From positions 1 to 36,107 of the forward strand of contig NZ_JARWOP010000088.1 of the NCBI RefSeq assembly GCF_029868745.1: a stretch of 36,107 bases of DNA, in the 5' to 3' direction. Shown one piece after another: positions 1 through 7,705 of this stretch. Position numbers and translations under genes: made by a program. The notes beneath the pieces were generated by a model. That model saw only the letters and a list, made by a program, of their open reading frames with translations. It ran no database searches and was not told the origin of the DNA. Positions within the stretch are counted from its first letter, which is position 1. Every line of letters begins with the position of its first letter. The stretch is from Nocardia wallacei (lineage in GTDB: Bacteria > Actinomycetota > Actinomycetes > Mycobacteriales > Mycobacteriaceae).

Positions 1-74
1 GGCGGGCGCGGCGGGGGGCGGCGGGGGGGGGGGGCTGGCTCGAACAACCCCCGTACCCCCCCGCCGCCCCTTTT
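1..74. other. Low-complexity G/C-rich contig edge, probable artefact
   Basis: The first 74 bases are runs of G, then runs of C and T, with no coding sense. The reading frame of the neighbouring phosphorylase gene decays here into Pro/Gly/Arg residues. The other contig end carries similar poly-G, which suggests sequencing or assembly noise and not genomic DNA. Confidence 0.75.
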
Positions 75-824
75 TTGCCGGCCGCGGGGCGCCGGGGCGT
101 GACCCTCGGCCAGCACCTCGGCGTGCGACAGATGCGCACCCGTGACACCGGCGGCCAGGTTGGTCACCAGCGAGATACCCAGCAGCCGGGCGCCGGCGGC
201 GCGGCCCGCGATGGCCTCCAGCACCGTCGACATACCCACCAGATCGGCGCCCGCGGTGCCGAGCATCCGGATCTCCGCCGGCGTCTCGTACTGCGGCCCG
301 TGCAGACCCGCGTAGACGCCCTCGGTGAGGCTCGGGTCGACCTCCCGCGCCAGCGTGCGCAGCTCCGGATCCCAGGCGTCGACCATGTCGACGAAGCTCG
401 CCCCGGCCAGCGGCGTGCGCCCGGTGAGATTGATGTGGTCGCCGATCAGCACGGGCTCGCCCACGCGCAGGCCGGGCCGGATTCCCCCGGCGGCGTTGGT
501 GAGCAGAATCGTGTCGGCGCCCGCCGCGACGGCCGCGCGCACCCCATGCACCACATCGGCGGGCTCGTAGCCCTCGTACAGATGCTGGCGGCCCATCAGC
601 ACCAGCGTCGGCGTGTCGTTCACCAGCACGGAATGCACGGTGTTCCGGTGGCCCTGCGCGGTCGGCGCGCCGAAGCCCGGCAGGTCGCTCATCGGCACGG
701 AAGCGGTCGGCGTGCCGATCTCGGCGGCCGCGTCCTGCCAGCCCGAACCCAGCACCACCGCGACCCGGTGACGCGCTACTCCCGTACGTTCGGCAATCGC
801 CTCGGCGGCCTGTTCGGCAAGCAT
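75..824 (-). CDS. deoD: Purine nucleoside phosphorylase (3' end missing)
   Basis: Trimeric-type purine nucleoside phosphorylase, which splits (deoxy)guanosine and inosine with phosphate to free base and (deoxy)ribose-1-phosphate in purine salvage. Counting from the ATG at 824, visible family motifs are VVLGSGW at about 23-29 (phosphate loop), GRQHLYEG at 78-85, TNAAGG at 109-114, GPQYET at 176-181, the base-site stretch GADLVGMST at 192-200 and SLVTNLAAG at about 218-226. An ATG at 836 is also in frame, but its first two bases are part of a TATGGT -10 box that lies 7 nt before the ATG at 824, so 824 is preferred as a leaderless start. About 243 residues are reliable; below position ~100 the sequence degrades into artefact and the last ~20-25 residues and stop codon are absent. 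It faces away from the amiB1-amiA1 genes, as deoD (Rv3307) does in M. tuberculosis. Confidence 0.9.
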
Positions 825-831
825 GTGGCTC

Positions 832-837
832 ACCATA
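832..837 (-). promoter_or_regulatory. -10 box of leaderless deoD transcript
   Basis: Minus-strand TATGGT is followed by 7 nt and then ATG at 824. This fits the actinobacterial TANNNT hexamer with transcription starting on the start codon. The upstream in-frame ATG at 836 lies inside the box. Confidence 0.55.
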
Positions 838-927
838 GTCGCGTCGGATACGGGCCGCCGCGTGGGGAATACCGCCCAGTACGGGCGCGATCCGGCGACC
901 GTCGGCGGGGCAGGGCAGTATGAGGCC

Positions 928-1842
928 GTGCGTGAACTCGTCGTGTTGGGGACGGCCAGCCAGGTGCCGACCCGTCAACGCAACCACAACGGCTACTTCC
1001 TGCGGTGGGACGGGGACGGCCTGCTGTTCGACCCGGGTGAGGGCACCCAGCGTCAGATGCTGTACGCGGGCGTCTCCGCGGCGAGCATCACCCGGATCGG
1101 CCTCACCCACTTCCACGGCGACCACTGCCTGGGGCTGCCGGGCGTCCTCGCCAGGCTGAACCTGGACCGGGTGACCCATCCGGTCGACATCTGCTTTCCG
1201 GCGGAGGACATCGACTATTTCGAGCGGCTGAGCCAGATCGTGCCGCGGCACCGCGACCCCGGCCTGCGGCCGCACCCGATCGCGATGGACGGCCCGATTC
1301 CCTTGCCGGACGCGCCCTTTCACCTCGAAGCCGTGTCGCTGTCCCACCGCGTGGCGACGTTCGGGTATCGCCTCACCGAACCCGACGGCCGCCGGATGCT
1401 GCCGGATCGGCTGGCGGCCTCGGGAATTGCCGGACCTGATGTCGGACGCCTGCAACGCGCGGGCAGCCTGACCCTGCCCGACGGCCGCACCGTGACCCTC
1501 GACGAAGTCTCGACGCCACGCCGCGGCCAGCGGTTCGCCTTCGTCATGGACACCCGGATGTGTTCGGGGGTCGAGGAATTGGCGCAGGACGCGGACATGC
1601 TCGTGATCGAATCCACGTTCCTCGACGCCGACGCCGCGCTGGCACACGAGTTCGGCCACCTGACCGCCGCCGAGGCCGCCCAGGTCGCCGAGGCGGCGGG
1701 CGTGCGCACACTGGTGCTCACGCACTTCTCGCAGCGCTATCCCGACCTCGACGGCCACCGCATCGAGGCGAGCAAGTACTTCCACGGCGAGTTGGTGGTG
1801 GCCGAAGATCTCATGCGTGTTCCGGTCCCGACTCGCCGGTAA
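928..1842 (+). CDS. rnz: Ribonuclease Z (tRNA 3' endonuclease)
   Basis: Metallo-beta-lactamase-fold RNase Z, which cuts the 3' trailer from tRNA precursors using two zinc ions. The 304-aa length matches the short bacterial form. The N-terminus has [10 protein letters not shown] at about 6-15 and [11 protein letters not shown] at 34-44; the metal motif HFHGDH is at 61-66, a further metal-ligand Asp is in FVMDTR (D208), and the C-terminal His is in LTHFSQRY (about H266). The GTG at 928 is chosen because homology begins directly there; upstream codons in the same frame do not resemble the family. CAGTAT at 916-921, 6 nt upstream, may be a weak -10 box. The gene is divergent from deoD and is followed 15 nt later by the enoyl-CoA hydratase start. 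In M. tuberculosis rnz lies elsewhere, so its presence here is a lineage difference. Confidence 0.92.
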   Translation: MRELVVLGTASQVPTRQRNHNGYFLRWDGDGLLFDPGEGTQRQMLYAGVSAASITRIGLTHFHGDHCLGLPGVLARLNLDRVTHPVDICFPAEDIDYFERLSQIVPRHRDPGLRPHPIAMDGPIPLPDAPFHLEAVSLSHRVATFGYRLTEPDGRRMLPDRLAASGIAGPDVGRLQRAGSLTLPDGRTVTLDEVSTPRRGQRFAFVMDTRMCSGVEELAQDADMLVIESTFLDADAALAHEFGHLTAAEAAQVAEAAGVRTLVLTHFSQRYPDLDGHRIEASKYFHGELVVAEDLMRVPVPTRR

Positions 1843-1844
1843 CT

Positions 1845-1850
1845 TATGCT
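1845..1850 (+). promoter_or_regulatory. -10 box of leaderless hydratase gene
   Basis: TATGCT lies 7 nt before ATG 1858, giving a typical leaderless start. The ATG at 1846 is inside this hexamer, so it is an unlikely translation start. Confidence 0.6.
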
Positions 1851-1857
1851 TCGCGCT

Positions 1858-2562
1858 ATGCCGTACTTGGAGCGCGACGGGGATGTATTCGTCCTCTACC
1901 TCGGCAACGAGGGCCAGACCGACAGCGAGAACCGCTTCCATCCCGACTGGATCGACGAGTTCCACGGGCTGCTGGACCGGGTCGAATCCTCGGCGGGTCC
2001 GGCCGCCCTGGTCACCGTGGCCACCGGCAAGTTCTACAGCAACGGCCTCGACACCGACTGGCTGTTCGGCAACTACGACCGCGTGCACTGGTATCTGGAC
2101 CGCGTGCACTCGATGTTCAGCCGCCTGCTGACCTTCGCCATGCCGACCGTGGCCGCCATCAACGGGCACGCCTTCGGCGCCGGCGCGATGCTGGCCACCT
2201 CGCACGACTTCCGGGTGATGCGCGGCGATCGCGGTTACTGGTGCCTGCCCGAGGTGCATCTGGGCATGCCGTTCACCGTCGCGATGAACGCCCTGGTCAC
2301 CGAGCGTCTCACCAATCAGGTAGCGCTGGAGGCGATGACCACGGGTCGCCGCTACGCCGCCGCCGACGCGATCGCGGCCGGCATCGTCGACGAGCAGGCC
2401 GACGCCGACAAGGTGCTGGCCGCGGCCGTCACCCGGGCCGCCGCCCTGGCCGGTAACCGCAAACCGAATCTGCCGGTGATCAAGCGCGCGCTGCACGGCC
2501 GGGCGCTGGCCGGGCTGACCACTCCGACCACTCCGGAGAACCTGGCCTTCGACGCCGGCTGA
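1858..2562 (+). CDS. Enoyl-CoA hydratase/isomerase family protein
   Basis: Crotonase-fold protein of 234 aa acting on acyl-CoA thioesters. The first oxyanion-hole segment is FYSNGLD at about 56-62 and the second is INGHAFGAGAM at about 98-108. A Glu in LPEVHLGMPF matches the catalytic acid/base position of delta3,delta2-enoyl-CoA isomerases, and the overall length and absence of a second Glu pair favour an isomerase over a classical hydratase; this is inference. The C-terminal helical part (residues ~150-234) is complete. The start at 1858 is preferred over ATG 1846 because 1846 is within the TATGCT -10 element. It lies on the same strand as rnz but seems to have its own promoter at the end of rnz. 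Substrate cannot be read from sequence. Confidence 0.85.
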   Translation: MPYLERDGDVFVLYLGNEGQTDSENRFHPDWIDEFHGLLDRVESSAGPAALVTVATGKFYSNGLDTDWLFGNYDRVHWYLDRVHSMFSRLLTFAMPTVAAINGHAFGAGAMLATSHDFRVMRGDRGYWCLPEVHLGMPFTVAMNALVTERLTNQVALEAMTTGRRYAAADAIAAGIVDEQADADKVLAAAVTRAAALAGNRKPNLPVIKRALHGRALAGLTTPTTPENLAFDAG

Positions 2563-2643
2563 GCACTCCGCCGCCGGAGTCCGATATTCGCTCCCGGATA
2601 ACCCGGCGGGCGGCCAGGCGGTCGCAGTGCAACACTGTGTGCC

Positions 2644-3930
2644 ATGCCACGTAGCGCCGGCGCCCACCCCTCCGACCCGGAGTCGGACCGAACAGTCGGA
2701 TCGATCGACTCCGGAACAGGCGCTTCGTACTTCGCGACGCCGCCGGATCCCGCGCTGGTCGCGGCGGCCGACGCCGCGATCGGCGCCGCGTCGGACGCGC
2801 TGATCGCGCTGTCCCACGACATCCACGCCGAGCCCGAACTCGCCTTCGCCGAGACGCGCAGCGTCGCCAAGACCCTCGTTCCGCTGCGGGAGCGCGGCTT
2901 CGCGATCGAGACGCCCGCGGCCGGGCTGGACACCGCGTTCACCGCTACGTACGGCAGCGGTGAACTGGTGGTGGGAATCTGCGCGGAGTACGACGCGTTG
3001 CCCGAGATCGGGCACGCCTGTGGGCACAACATCATCGCCGCCGCGGCGGTGGGTGCGGCCCTGGGCCTGGCCGAGGTGGCCGATCGGTGCGGGATCACCG
3101 TGAAGGTGTTTGGCACGCCGGCCGAGGAGAGCGGCGGTGGCAAGGTCTTGATGCTCGAGCGCGGCGTGTTCGACGATACGGCGCTGGCGATGATGGTCCA
3201 TCCGGGACCGTGCGACATCGTCGGCGCGCGCTCACTCGCGCTGGCGGACGTCTCGGTCGCCTTCCAAGGGCGTGCGGCGCACGCGAGCGCCGCGCCCGAA
3301 CAGGGCCGGAACGCCGGTGACGCGGTGACCGTTACCCAGGTAGCCCTCGGTTTGCTGCGTCAACATCTGAACCCCGGGCAGCAACTGCACGGTATAGTCA
3401 AGACGGGCGGCGTTGCCCCCAACATAGTGCCCGGACATGCGGAACTGCTGTACTACCTACGGGCAGTCGACTCCGCATCCCTCGACGATCTGATGCGACG
3501 CGCATCGGCCTGCTTCGAGGCGGGAGCACTGGCGACCGGATGCACCCACGAAATCCGGACGCTGGCGCCCACATATACCGAGTTGACTCCCGACCCCGCA
3601 CTACTGTTTGCCTATCGCGAGCAGATCGTCGGCACGGGCCGGGTACCGCTCGCGGCGGACCTCGAGGCAGCGCGTCCGCTGGGCAGCACCGACATGGGCA
3701 ACGTCACCAATGTCATCCCCGGCATCCATCCGGTTATCGGAATCGAGGCCGGTGGCGCGGTGACACATCAGCCGGAATTCGCCGCGGCGTGTATCACGCC
3801 GTCGGCGGATCTCGCGGTGACCGACGGGGCCACCGCGCTGGCGCGTACCGCAATTGCGATTGCGGGCGATCAATTTCAGAGAGACAGGTTGTTGGAGCGC
3901 AGCATTCAGCGACAGGAGGACATTCGGTGA
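2644..3930 (+). CDS. amiB1: M20-family amidohydrolase AmiB1
   Basis: Zinc-dependent amidohydrolase/peptidase of the M20 family, 428 aa, resembling the AbgB/AmiB branch. Metal and catalytic positions are visible: EYDALPEIGHACGHN with H124, C126 and H128, the Glu pair E161-E162 in TPAEES, H186 in VHPG, and the lid-domain His in GRAAHASAAPEQGRN. The C-terminal LGSTDMGNVTNVIPG is typical of the branch. No signal peptide, so cytoplasmic. No Shine-Dalgarno is apparent; AACACT at 2631-2636 lies 7 nt before the ATG and may be a weak leaderless promoter. The stop overlaps the next gene's start by 4 nt, so the two are translationally coupled. The pair sits near deoD as Rv3306c-Rv3305c do. The natural substrate (an N-acyl or aminobenzoyl amino acid, for example) is not deducible. 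Confidence 0.88.
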   Translation: MPRSAGAHPSDPESDRTVGSIDSGTGASYFATPPDPALVAAADAAIGAASDALIALSHDIHAEPELAFAETRSVAKTLVPLRERGFAIETPAAGLDTAFTATYGSGELVVGICAEYDALPEIGHACGHNIIAAAAVGAALGLAEVADRCGITVKVFGTPAEESGGGKVLMLERGVFDDTALAMMVHPGPCDIVGARSLALADVSVAFQGRAAHASAAPEQGRNAGDAVTVTQVALGLLRQHLNPGQQLHGIVKTGGVAPNIVPGHAELLYYLRAVDSASLDDLMRRASACFEAGALATGCTHEIRTLAPTYTELTPDPALLFAYREQIVGTGRVPLAADLEAARPLGSTDMGNVTNVIPGIHPVIGIEAGGAVTHQPEFAAACITPSADLAVTDGATALARTAIAIAGDQFQRDRLLERSIQRQEDIR

Positions 3931-5204
3931 GTACAACCGGCGGGTCGGACACCGCACCGAGTACGGCGCGGGTGACCGGTCCGGACGCGCCCGCGGGACG
4001 GCTCGGCGCATCGACGAACGGCGCCGCGGCGGCGAACGGGGTAGCGCGCGGCCGCGCGGCGGTCGACGCATGGCTGAGCGAACACGCGGAGGACCTGATC
4101 GGGTGGCGACGGCACATCCACGCTAACCCCGAGCTGTCCCGCACCGAGTTCGCCACGACCGAATTCGTCGAGACATGGCTGGTCAAGGCCGGTCTCGAGC
4201 CGCGCAAGCTGCCCACCGGAGCCGGCCTCATCTGTGACATCGGCCCCGACGGCCCGCGCCTCGGCCTGCGCGCCGACATGGACGCGCTGCCGCTGCAGGA
4301 GTACACCGGACTGCCCTTCGCCTCCGCCGCTCCGGGCGTGTCGCATGCCTGCGGGCACGACGCGCACACCGCCATCCTGCTCGGCACGGCGCTGTCGCTG
4401 GCCGAGGCGCCCGAACTGCCGGTCGGCGTGCGGCTGGTATTCCAGCACGCCGAGGAGGTCATGCCCGGCGGAGCCATCGATATGGTCGCCGCCGGCGCCA
4501 TGGAGGACGTGTCGCGGATGTTCGCCCTGCACTGCGATCCGCGGCTGGAGGTGGGGCGGGTCGGCGTCCGCGTCGGGCCCATCACCTCCGCCGCCGACAC
4601 CGTGGAACTGGTGCTCGACTCGCCCGGCGGGCACACGTCGCGTCCCCATCTGACCAGCGACCTGGTGTACGCGATCGGTACGGTCATCACCGGCCTGCCC
4701 GGCCTGCTCAGCCGCCGCATCGATCCGCGCACCAGCACCGTGATGGTGTGGGGGGCCGTGTCGGCGGGCAAGGCGCCCAACGCGATTCCGCAGACCGGCA
4801 TGCTCACCGGCACCGTGCGTACCGGCGACCACGCCACCTGGTCGCTGCTGGAACCGATGGTTCGCGAGATCGTCGACGGCCTGCTCGCCCCGACGGGCGT
4901 GCGGTACCAGCTGAACTACAAGCGCGGCGTGCCGCCGGTCGTCAACGAGGAACAGGCCACCCGGATGTTCGAGGACGCCATCCGCACGCTCGGCCCCGAC
5001 GCCCTCGCCGACACTCCGCAGTCCGGCGGCGGTGAGGACTTCTCCTGGTACCTCGAGGAGGTCCCCGGCGCGATGGCCCGCCTCGGCGTCTGGTCCGGCC
5101 GGGGTCCCCAACTGGACCTGCACCAGCCCACCTTCGACATCGACGAACGAGCCCTCGCCGTCGGCGTCCGCACCCTCACCAACCTGGTCCTACAAGCACG
5201 CTGA
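3927..5204 (+). CDS. amiA1: M20D-family amidohydrolase AmiA1
   Basis: Second M20 amidohydrolase, 425 aa, of the M20D (IAA-amino acid/hippurate hydrolase) type. The first ~50 residues are a Gly/Ala/Thr-rich tail not needed for the fold; then WRRHIHANPEL, RADMDALP, HACGHDAHTA (H140, C142, H144, D145), FQHAEEVMPGG (E176, E177), H202 in ALHCD and the closing GGEDFSWYLE. The C142 ligand favours manganese- or zinc-type M20D enzymes. Start GTG 3927 is supported by AGGAGG at 3914-3919 and by the GTGA overlap with the amiB1 stop. Two different M20 enzymes translated as a unit suggest linked substrates or a heteromeric hydrolase like AbgA-AbgB; that is inference. Confidence 0.88.
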   Translation: MSTTGGSDTAPSTARVTGPDAPAGRLGASTNGAAAANGVARGRAAVDAWLSEHAEDLIGWRRHIHANPELSRTEFATTEFVETWLVKAGLEPRKLPTGAGLICDIGPDGPRLGLRADMDALPLQEYTGLPFASAAPGVSHACGHDAHTAILLGTALSLAEAPELPVGVRLVFQHAEEVMPGGAIDMVAAGAMEDVSRMFALHCDPRLEVGRVGVRVGPITSAADTVELVLDSPGGHTSRPHLTSDLVYAIGTVITGLPGLLSRRIDPRTSTVMVWGAVSAGKAPNAIPQTGMLTGTVRTGDHATWSLLEPMVREIVDGLLAPTGVRYQLNYKRGVPPVVNEEQATRMFEDAIRTLGPDALADTPQSGGGEDFSWYLEEVPGAMARLGVWSGRGPQLDLHQPTFDIDERALAVGVRTLTNLVLQAR

Positions 5205-5242
5205 GACACCCGTACCACGCCGTCCTGGCGCTCGCCACATCG

Positions 5243-5265
5243 TTCCGGCATGTTTTTGGCCGGAA
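5243..5265. terminator. Possible bidirectional terminator hairpin
   Basis: TTCCGGC at 5243-5249 pairs with GCCGGAA at 5259-5265 around a 9-nt loop, between the convergent amiA1 and gamma-glutamylcyclotransferase-like genes. The stem is short and lacks a following T-run, so the call is tentative. Confidence 0.4.
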
Positions 5266-5745
5266 TCAGGGGCCGAAGGTCCCCGGGCCCACGTTCTTGC
5301 TGTTGCGGGTGCGTAGGGCGTGGACGTATTCGGCGGGGGCGCCGGCCTTTTCGGCCGCGTCCGAGATCACTCCGATGTACCTGGCGGAGGGCAGGCCGCC
5401 CTCGTAGGCGTCGAGCACATACAGCCAGGCCAGGACGGGTTCGGTACCGGTGCCGGGGCTCGGCGTGACGCGCAGCCGGATCTTCTTGTGGATGCCGAAG
5501 TCCGAACCCTCCCAGCGGTCCAGGCTCAGCTCGTCCTCGGCGGACACGTCGTACAGGACGACGAACACGCGCGAGCGCGGCTCCTCGACCACCGTCGCGA
5601 GCGGGCCCTCCCAGCCGATGTCGTCGCCGGCGAAGGTCAGGCGCCAACCCTCCAGCCAACCGGTTCCGTACACCGGGGAGTGCGGACAGCGCTTGAGCAT
5701 CTGCTCGGGGTCCATGTTGGACCCGTAGGCGGCGTATATCGGCAC
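5266..5745 (-). CDS. Gamma-glutamylcyclotransferase-fold protein (Rv3304-like)
   Basis: A 159-aa protein of the gamma-glutamylcyclotransferase/AIG2 fold. The N-terminal YGSN signature that binds the gamma-glutamyl group is at 7-10, and LDRWEG at 75-80 contains a Glu (E79) that aligns with the catalytic Glu of human GGCT (LDEQEG). It therefore could release 5-oxoproline from gamma-glutamyl amines, but actinobacteria mostly use mycothiol, not glutathione, so the substrate is uncertain. The length equals my memory of M. tuberculosis Rv3304, which occupies the same place. GTG 5745 is chosen because homology starts there and a TACGCT -10 box lies 6 nt upstream; longer versions read through sequence with no resemblance to the family. 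Convergent with amiA1, divergent from lpdA. Confidence 0.8.
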   Translation of the reverse strand: MPIYAAYGSNMDPEQMLKRCPHSPVYGTGWLEGWRLTFAGDDIGWEGPLATVVEEPRSRVFVVLYDVSAEDELSLDRWEGSDFGIHKKIRLRVTPSPGTGTEPVLAWLYVLDAYEGGLPSARYIGVISDAAEKAGAPAEYVHALRTRNSKNVGPGTFGP

Positions 5746-5751
5746 GAGGCA

Positions 5752-5757
5752 AGCGTA
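5752..5757 (-). promoter_or_regulatory. -10 box of leaderless GGCT-like gene
   Basis: Minus-strand TACGCT followed by 6 nt and GTG at 5745, matching the leaderless pattern seen at many starts here. Confidence 0.55.
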
Positions 5758-5986
5758 GCTGGTGATGGGGTTATCTGGTGCCGCTGCCGACTCCTTCGTC
5801 GCTTCGCCGCGGCACCCGAAAACCGGGACGCGCCGAAAACCGTTGTGGTTGCGCGAGGGCTGAGCGTTGGGGACGAGTTGGTGTGGTCGGCTCACCGGTG
5901 GTGCAAGTAAACGTGTGAGGAGCAGGGCGGATAACGTTTAGGGGGTTCCGGAGATCCCGGGTGTCAGGTCGATAGCGGAGGTGCAC

Positions 5987-7390
5987 ATGACCCGCATTGC
6001 AATCATCGGGGGCGGTCCCGCCGGCTATGAGGCGGCGTTGGTGGCGGCTCAGCACGGCGCGACGGTCACGGTGATCGACAGCGACGGCATCGGTGGTGCG
6101 TGTGTGCTGTGGGACTGCGTGCCGTCGAAGACCTTCATCGCGTCGACGGGGGTGCGTACCGATCTGCGGCGGGCCCGCGATCTGGGTATCACCCTGCATC
6201 CGGCGCAGGCGCAGGTGCGGTTGTCCGAGGTGAACTCTCGGGTCAAGACGCTGGCGCAGGCGCAGTCGTCCGATATCCGGTCCAAATTGCAGGCGGCGGG
6301 GGTCACCATTCTCAACGGCCGCGGGCAGCTGATCGATCAGATTCCGGGTCTGGCCACCCATTTGGTGCGGGCCACGCTGGCCGATGGGGCGGAGCGGGTG
6401 CTCGAGGCCGACGTCGTGCTGCTCGCGACGGGGGCCAGCCCGCGCGTGCTGCCGGGCGCCGAGCCCGACGGTGAGCGCATCCTGACCTGGCGGCAGCTCT
6501 ACGACCTCAAAGAATTGCCCGAGACCATGGTGGTCATCGGATCCGGCGTCACCGGTGCGGAATTCGTCTCCGCGTACACCGAGATGGGCGTGAAGGTGAA
6601 GGTGCTGTCCAGCCGCGACCGCATCATGCCCAGCGAGGATGCCGACGCGGCCCTCGTGCTGGAGGACGCGCTGGCCGAGCGCGGCGTGGAACTGTTCAAG
6701 CAGGCGCGGGCCGACGCGGTCGAGCGGACGGCCGACGGCATCGTGGTGAAGCTGTCCGACGGCCGCACGGTGACCGGCTCGCACGCGCTCATGACGGTCG
6801 GCTCCACCCCGAACACCCAGAATCTCGGCCTCGAACGCATCGGCATCGAACTCGACAAGAGCGGTTACCTTCGGGTCGACCGCGTGTCGCGGACCGCGGT
6901 GCCGGGCATCTACGCCGCCGGCGACTGCACCGGCCTGCTGCCGCTGGCCTCGGTGGCCGCGATGCAGGGCCGGATCGCGATGTACCACGCGCTGGGCGAG
7001 GGCGTGCAGCCGATCCGGCTGAAGACGGTGGCCTCGGCCGTGTTCACCCGTCCGGAGATCGCGACCGTGGGCGTCAGCCAGACCGCGATCGACAACGGCG
7101 ACACCCCCGCGCGCACGGTGATGCTGCCGCTGAACACCAACCCGCGCGCCAAGATGTCCGGCCTGCGCCGGGGCTTCGTCAAGATCTTCTGCCGCCCGGC
7201 GACGGGCGTGGTGATCGGCGGCGTCGTCGTGGCGCCGATCGCCTCCGAGCTGATCCTGCCGATCGCCATGGCGGTGCAGAACAATCTGACGGTCAACGAC
7301 CTGGCTCAGACCTTCTCGGTGTACCCGTCGCTGTCCGGTTCGCTCACCGAGGCCGCCCGCCAGCTGATGCGGCACGACGACCTCGGCTGA
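5987..7390 (+). CDS. lpdA: NAD(P)H-dependent flavoprotein disulfide reductase LpdA
   Basis: FAD flavoprotein of 467 aa in the dihydrolipoamide dehydrogenase-like family, orthologous by position and sequence to M. tuberculosis LpdA (Rv3303c), known as an NADPH quinone reductase. FAD-binding GGGPAG is at 8-13, a CxxxxC pair (C39, C44) sits in GGACVLWDCVPSK, the NAD(P)H-binding GSGVTG follows at about 185, and AGDCTGLLPLASVA is the second FAD motif. The His-Glu dyad of true lipoamide dehydrogenases (HPTLSE) is replaced by Y446-P-S-L-S-G451, so lipoamide reduction is unlikely. ATG 5987 is preferred; GTG 5981 lies inside the GGAGGT Shine-Dalgarno. It ends earlier than the mycobacterial protein, without that protein's C-terminal tail. 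Glycerol metabolism gene glpD2, adjacent in mycobacteria, is here 4.7 kb away. Confidence 0.92.
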   Translation: MTRIAIIGGGPAGYEAALVAAQHGATVTVIDSDGIGGACVLWDCVPSKTFIASTGVRTDLRRARDLGITLHPAQAQVRLSEVNSRVKTLAQAQSSDIRSKLQAAGVTILNGRGQLIDQIPGLATHLVRATLADGAERVLEADVVLLATGASPRVLPGAEPDGERILTWRQLYDLKELPETMVVIGSGVTGAEFVSAYTEMGVKVKVLSSRDRIMPSEDADAALVLEDALAERGVELFKQARADAVERTADGIVVKLSDGRTVTGSHALMTVGSTPNTQNLGLERIGIELDKSGYLRVDRVSRTAVPGIYAAGDCTGLLPLASVAAMQGRIAMYHALGEGVQPIRLKTVASAVFTRPEIATVGVSQTAIDNGDTPARTVMLPLNTNPRAKMSGLRRGFVKIFCRPATGVVIGGVVVAPIASELILPIAMAVQNNLTVNDLAQTFSVYPSLSGSLTEAARQLMRHDDLG

Positions 7391-7705
7391 GTACCGGCCG
7401 ACGTACCGGCCGACCCGGACCGCCGATTCGGCTGCTGACCAGGTCAGGACCACCGTGTTCCCAGCACCGGTGAGTGCCTGTCGCAGCTGTTGCCTGAAAC
7501 TTGTTCGTGTGGTTCACTTCCCGCAGAGATGTGACTGGTGGGCGGTTGGTTGATTTCGTGTGCGGGGGATCGATCTTTCCCGAACCGGAGATCCGCGGAC
7601 GGCCCCTGGCGGCCGGGACGAGCGGACCGGGCATCGATGAGGACAAAGCTGGAGCGCGGTCGACCCTTGACGGGGTACCGGGCTTGGGAAAGGGATTGCG
7701 AGACA
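7391..7705. other. Intergenic region upstream of the secreted Pro/Gln-rich protein
   Basis: 315 bases with no gene I can support. It begins with a perfect tandem duplication of the 12-mer GTACCGGCCGAC (7391-7414). The remainder is G+C-rich leader-like sequence in which I looked for a c-di-AMP (ydaO) riboswitch because the downstream gene is secreted, but I could not assemble the conserved core. A GA-rich segment AAAGGGA at 7689-7695 may be the ribosome site for GTG 7706. Confidence 0.5.

Noticed and set aside
75..923. Plus-strand open frame covering the left edge
   Set aside because: It is the antisense shadow of the purine nucleoside phosphorylase, whose motifs are clear on the minus strand; the plus-strand product is His/Arg/Gly-rich and without family features.
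1846..1857. ATG 1846 as start of the enoyl-CoA hydratase/isomerase
   Set aside because: The ATG is inside a TATGCT box spaced 7 nt from ATG 1858, and there is no ribosome site before it.
7391..7705. Possible c-di-AMP riboswitch before a secreted protein gene
   Set aside because: I could not find the conserved core elements in order; leader length and context alone are not enough.
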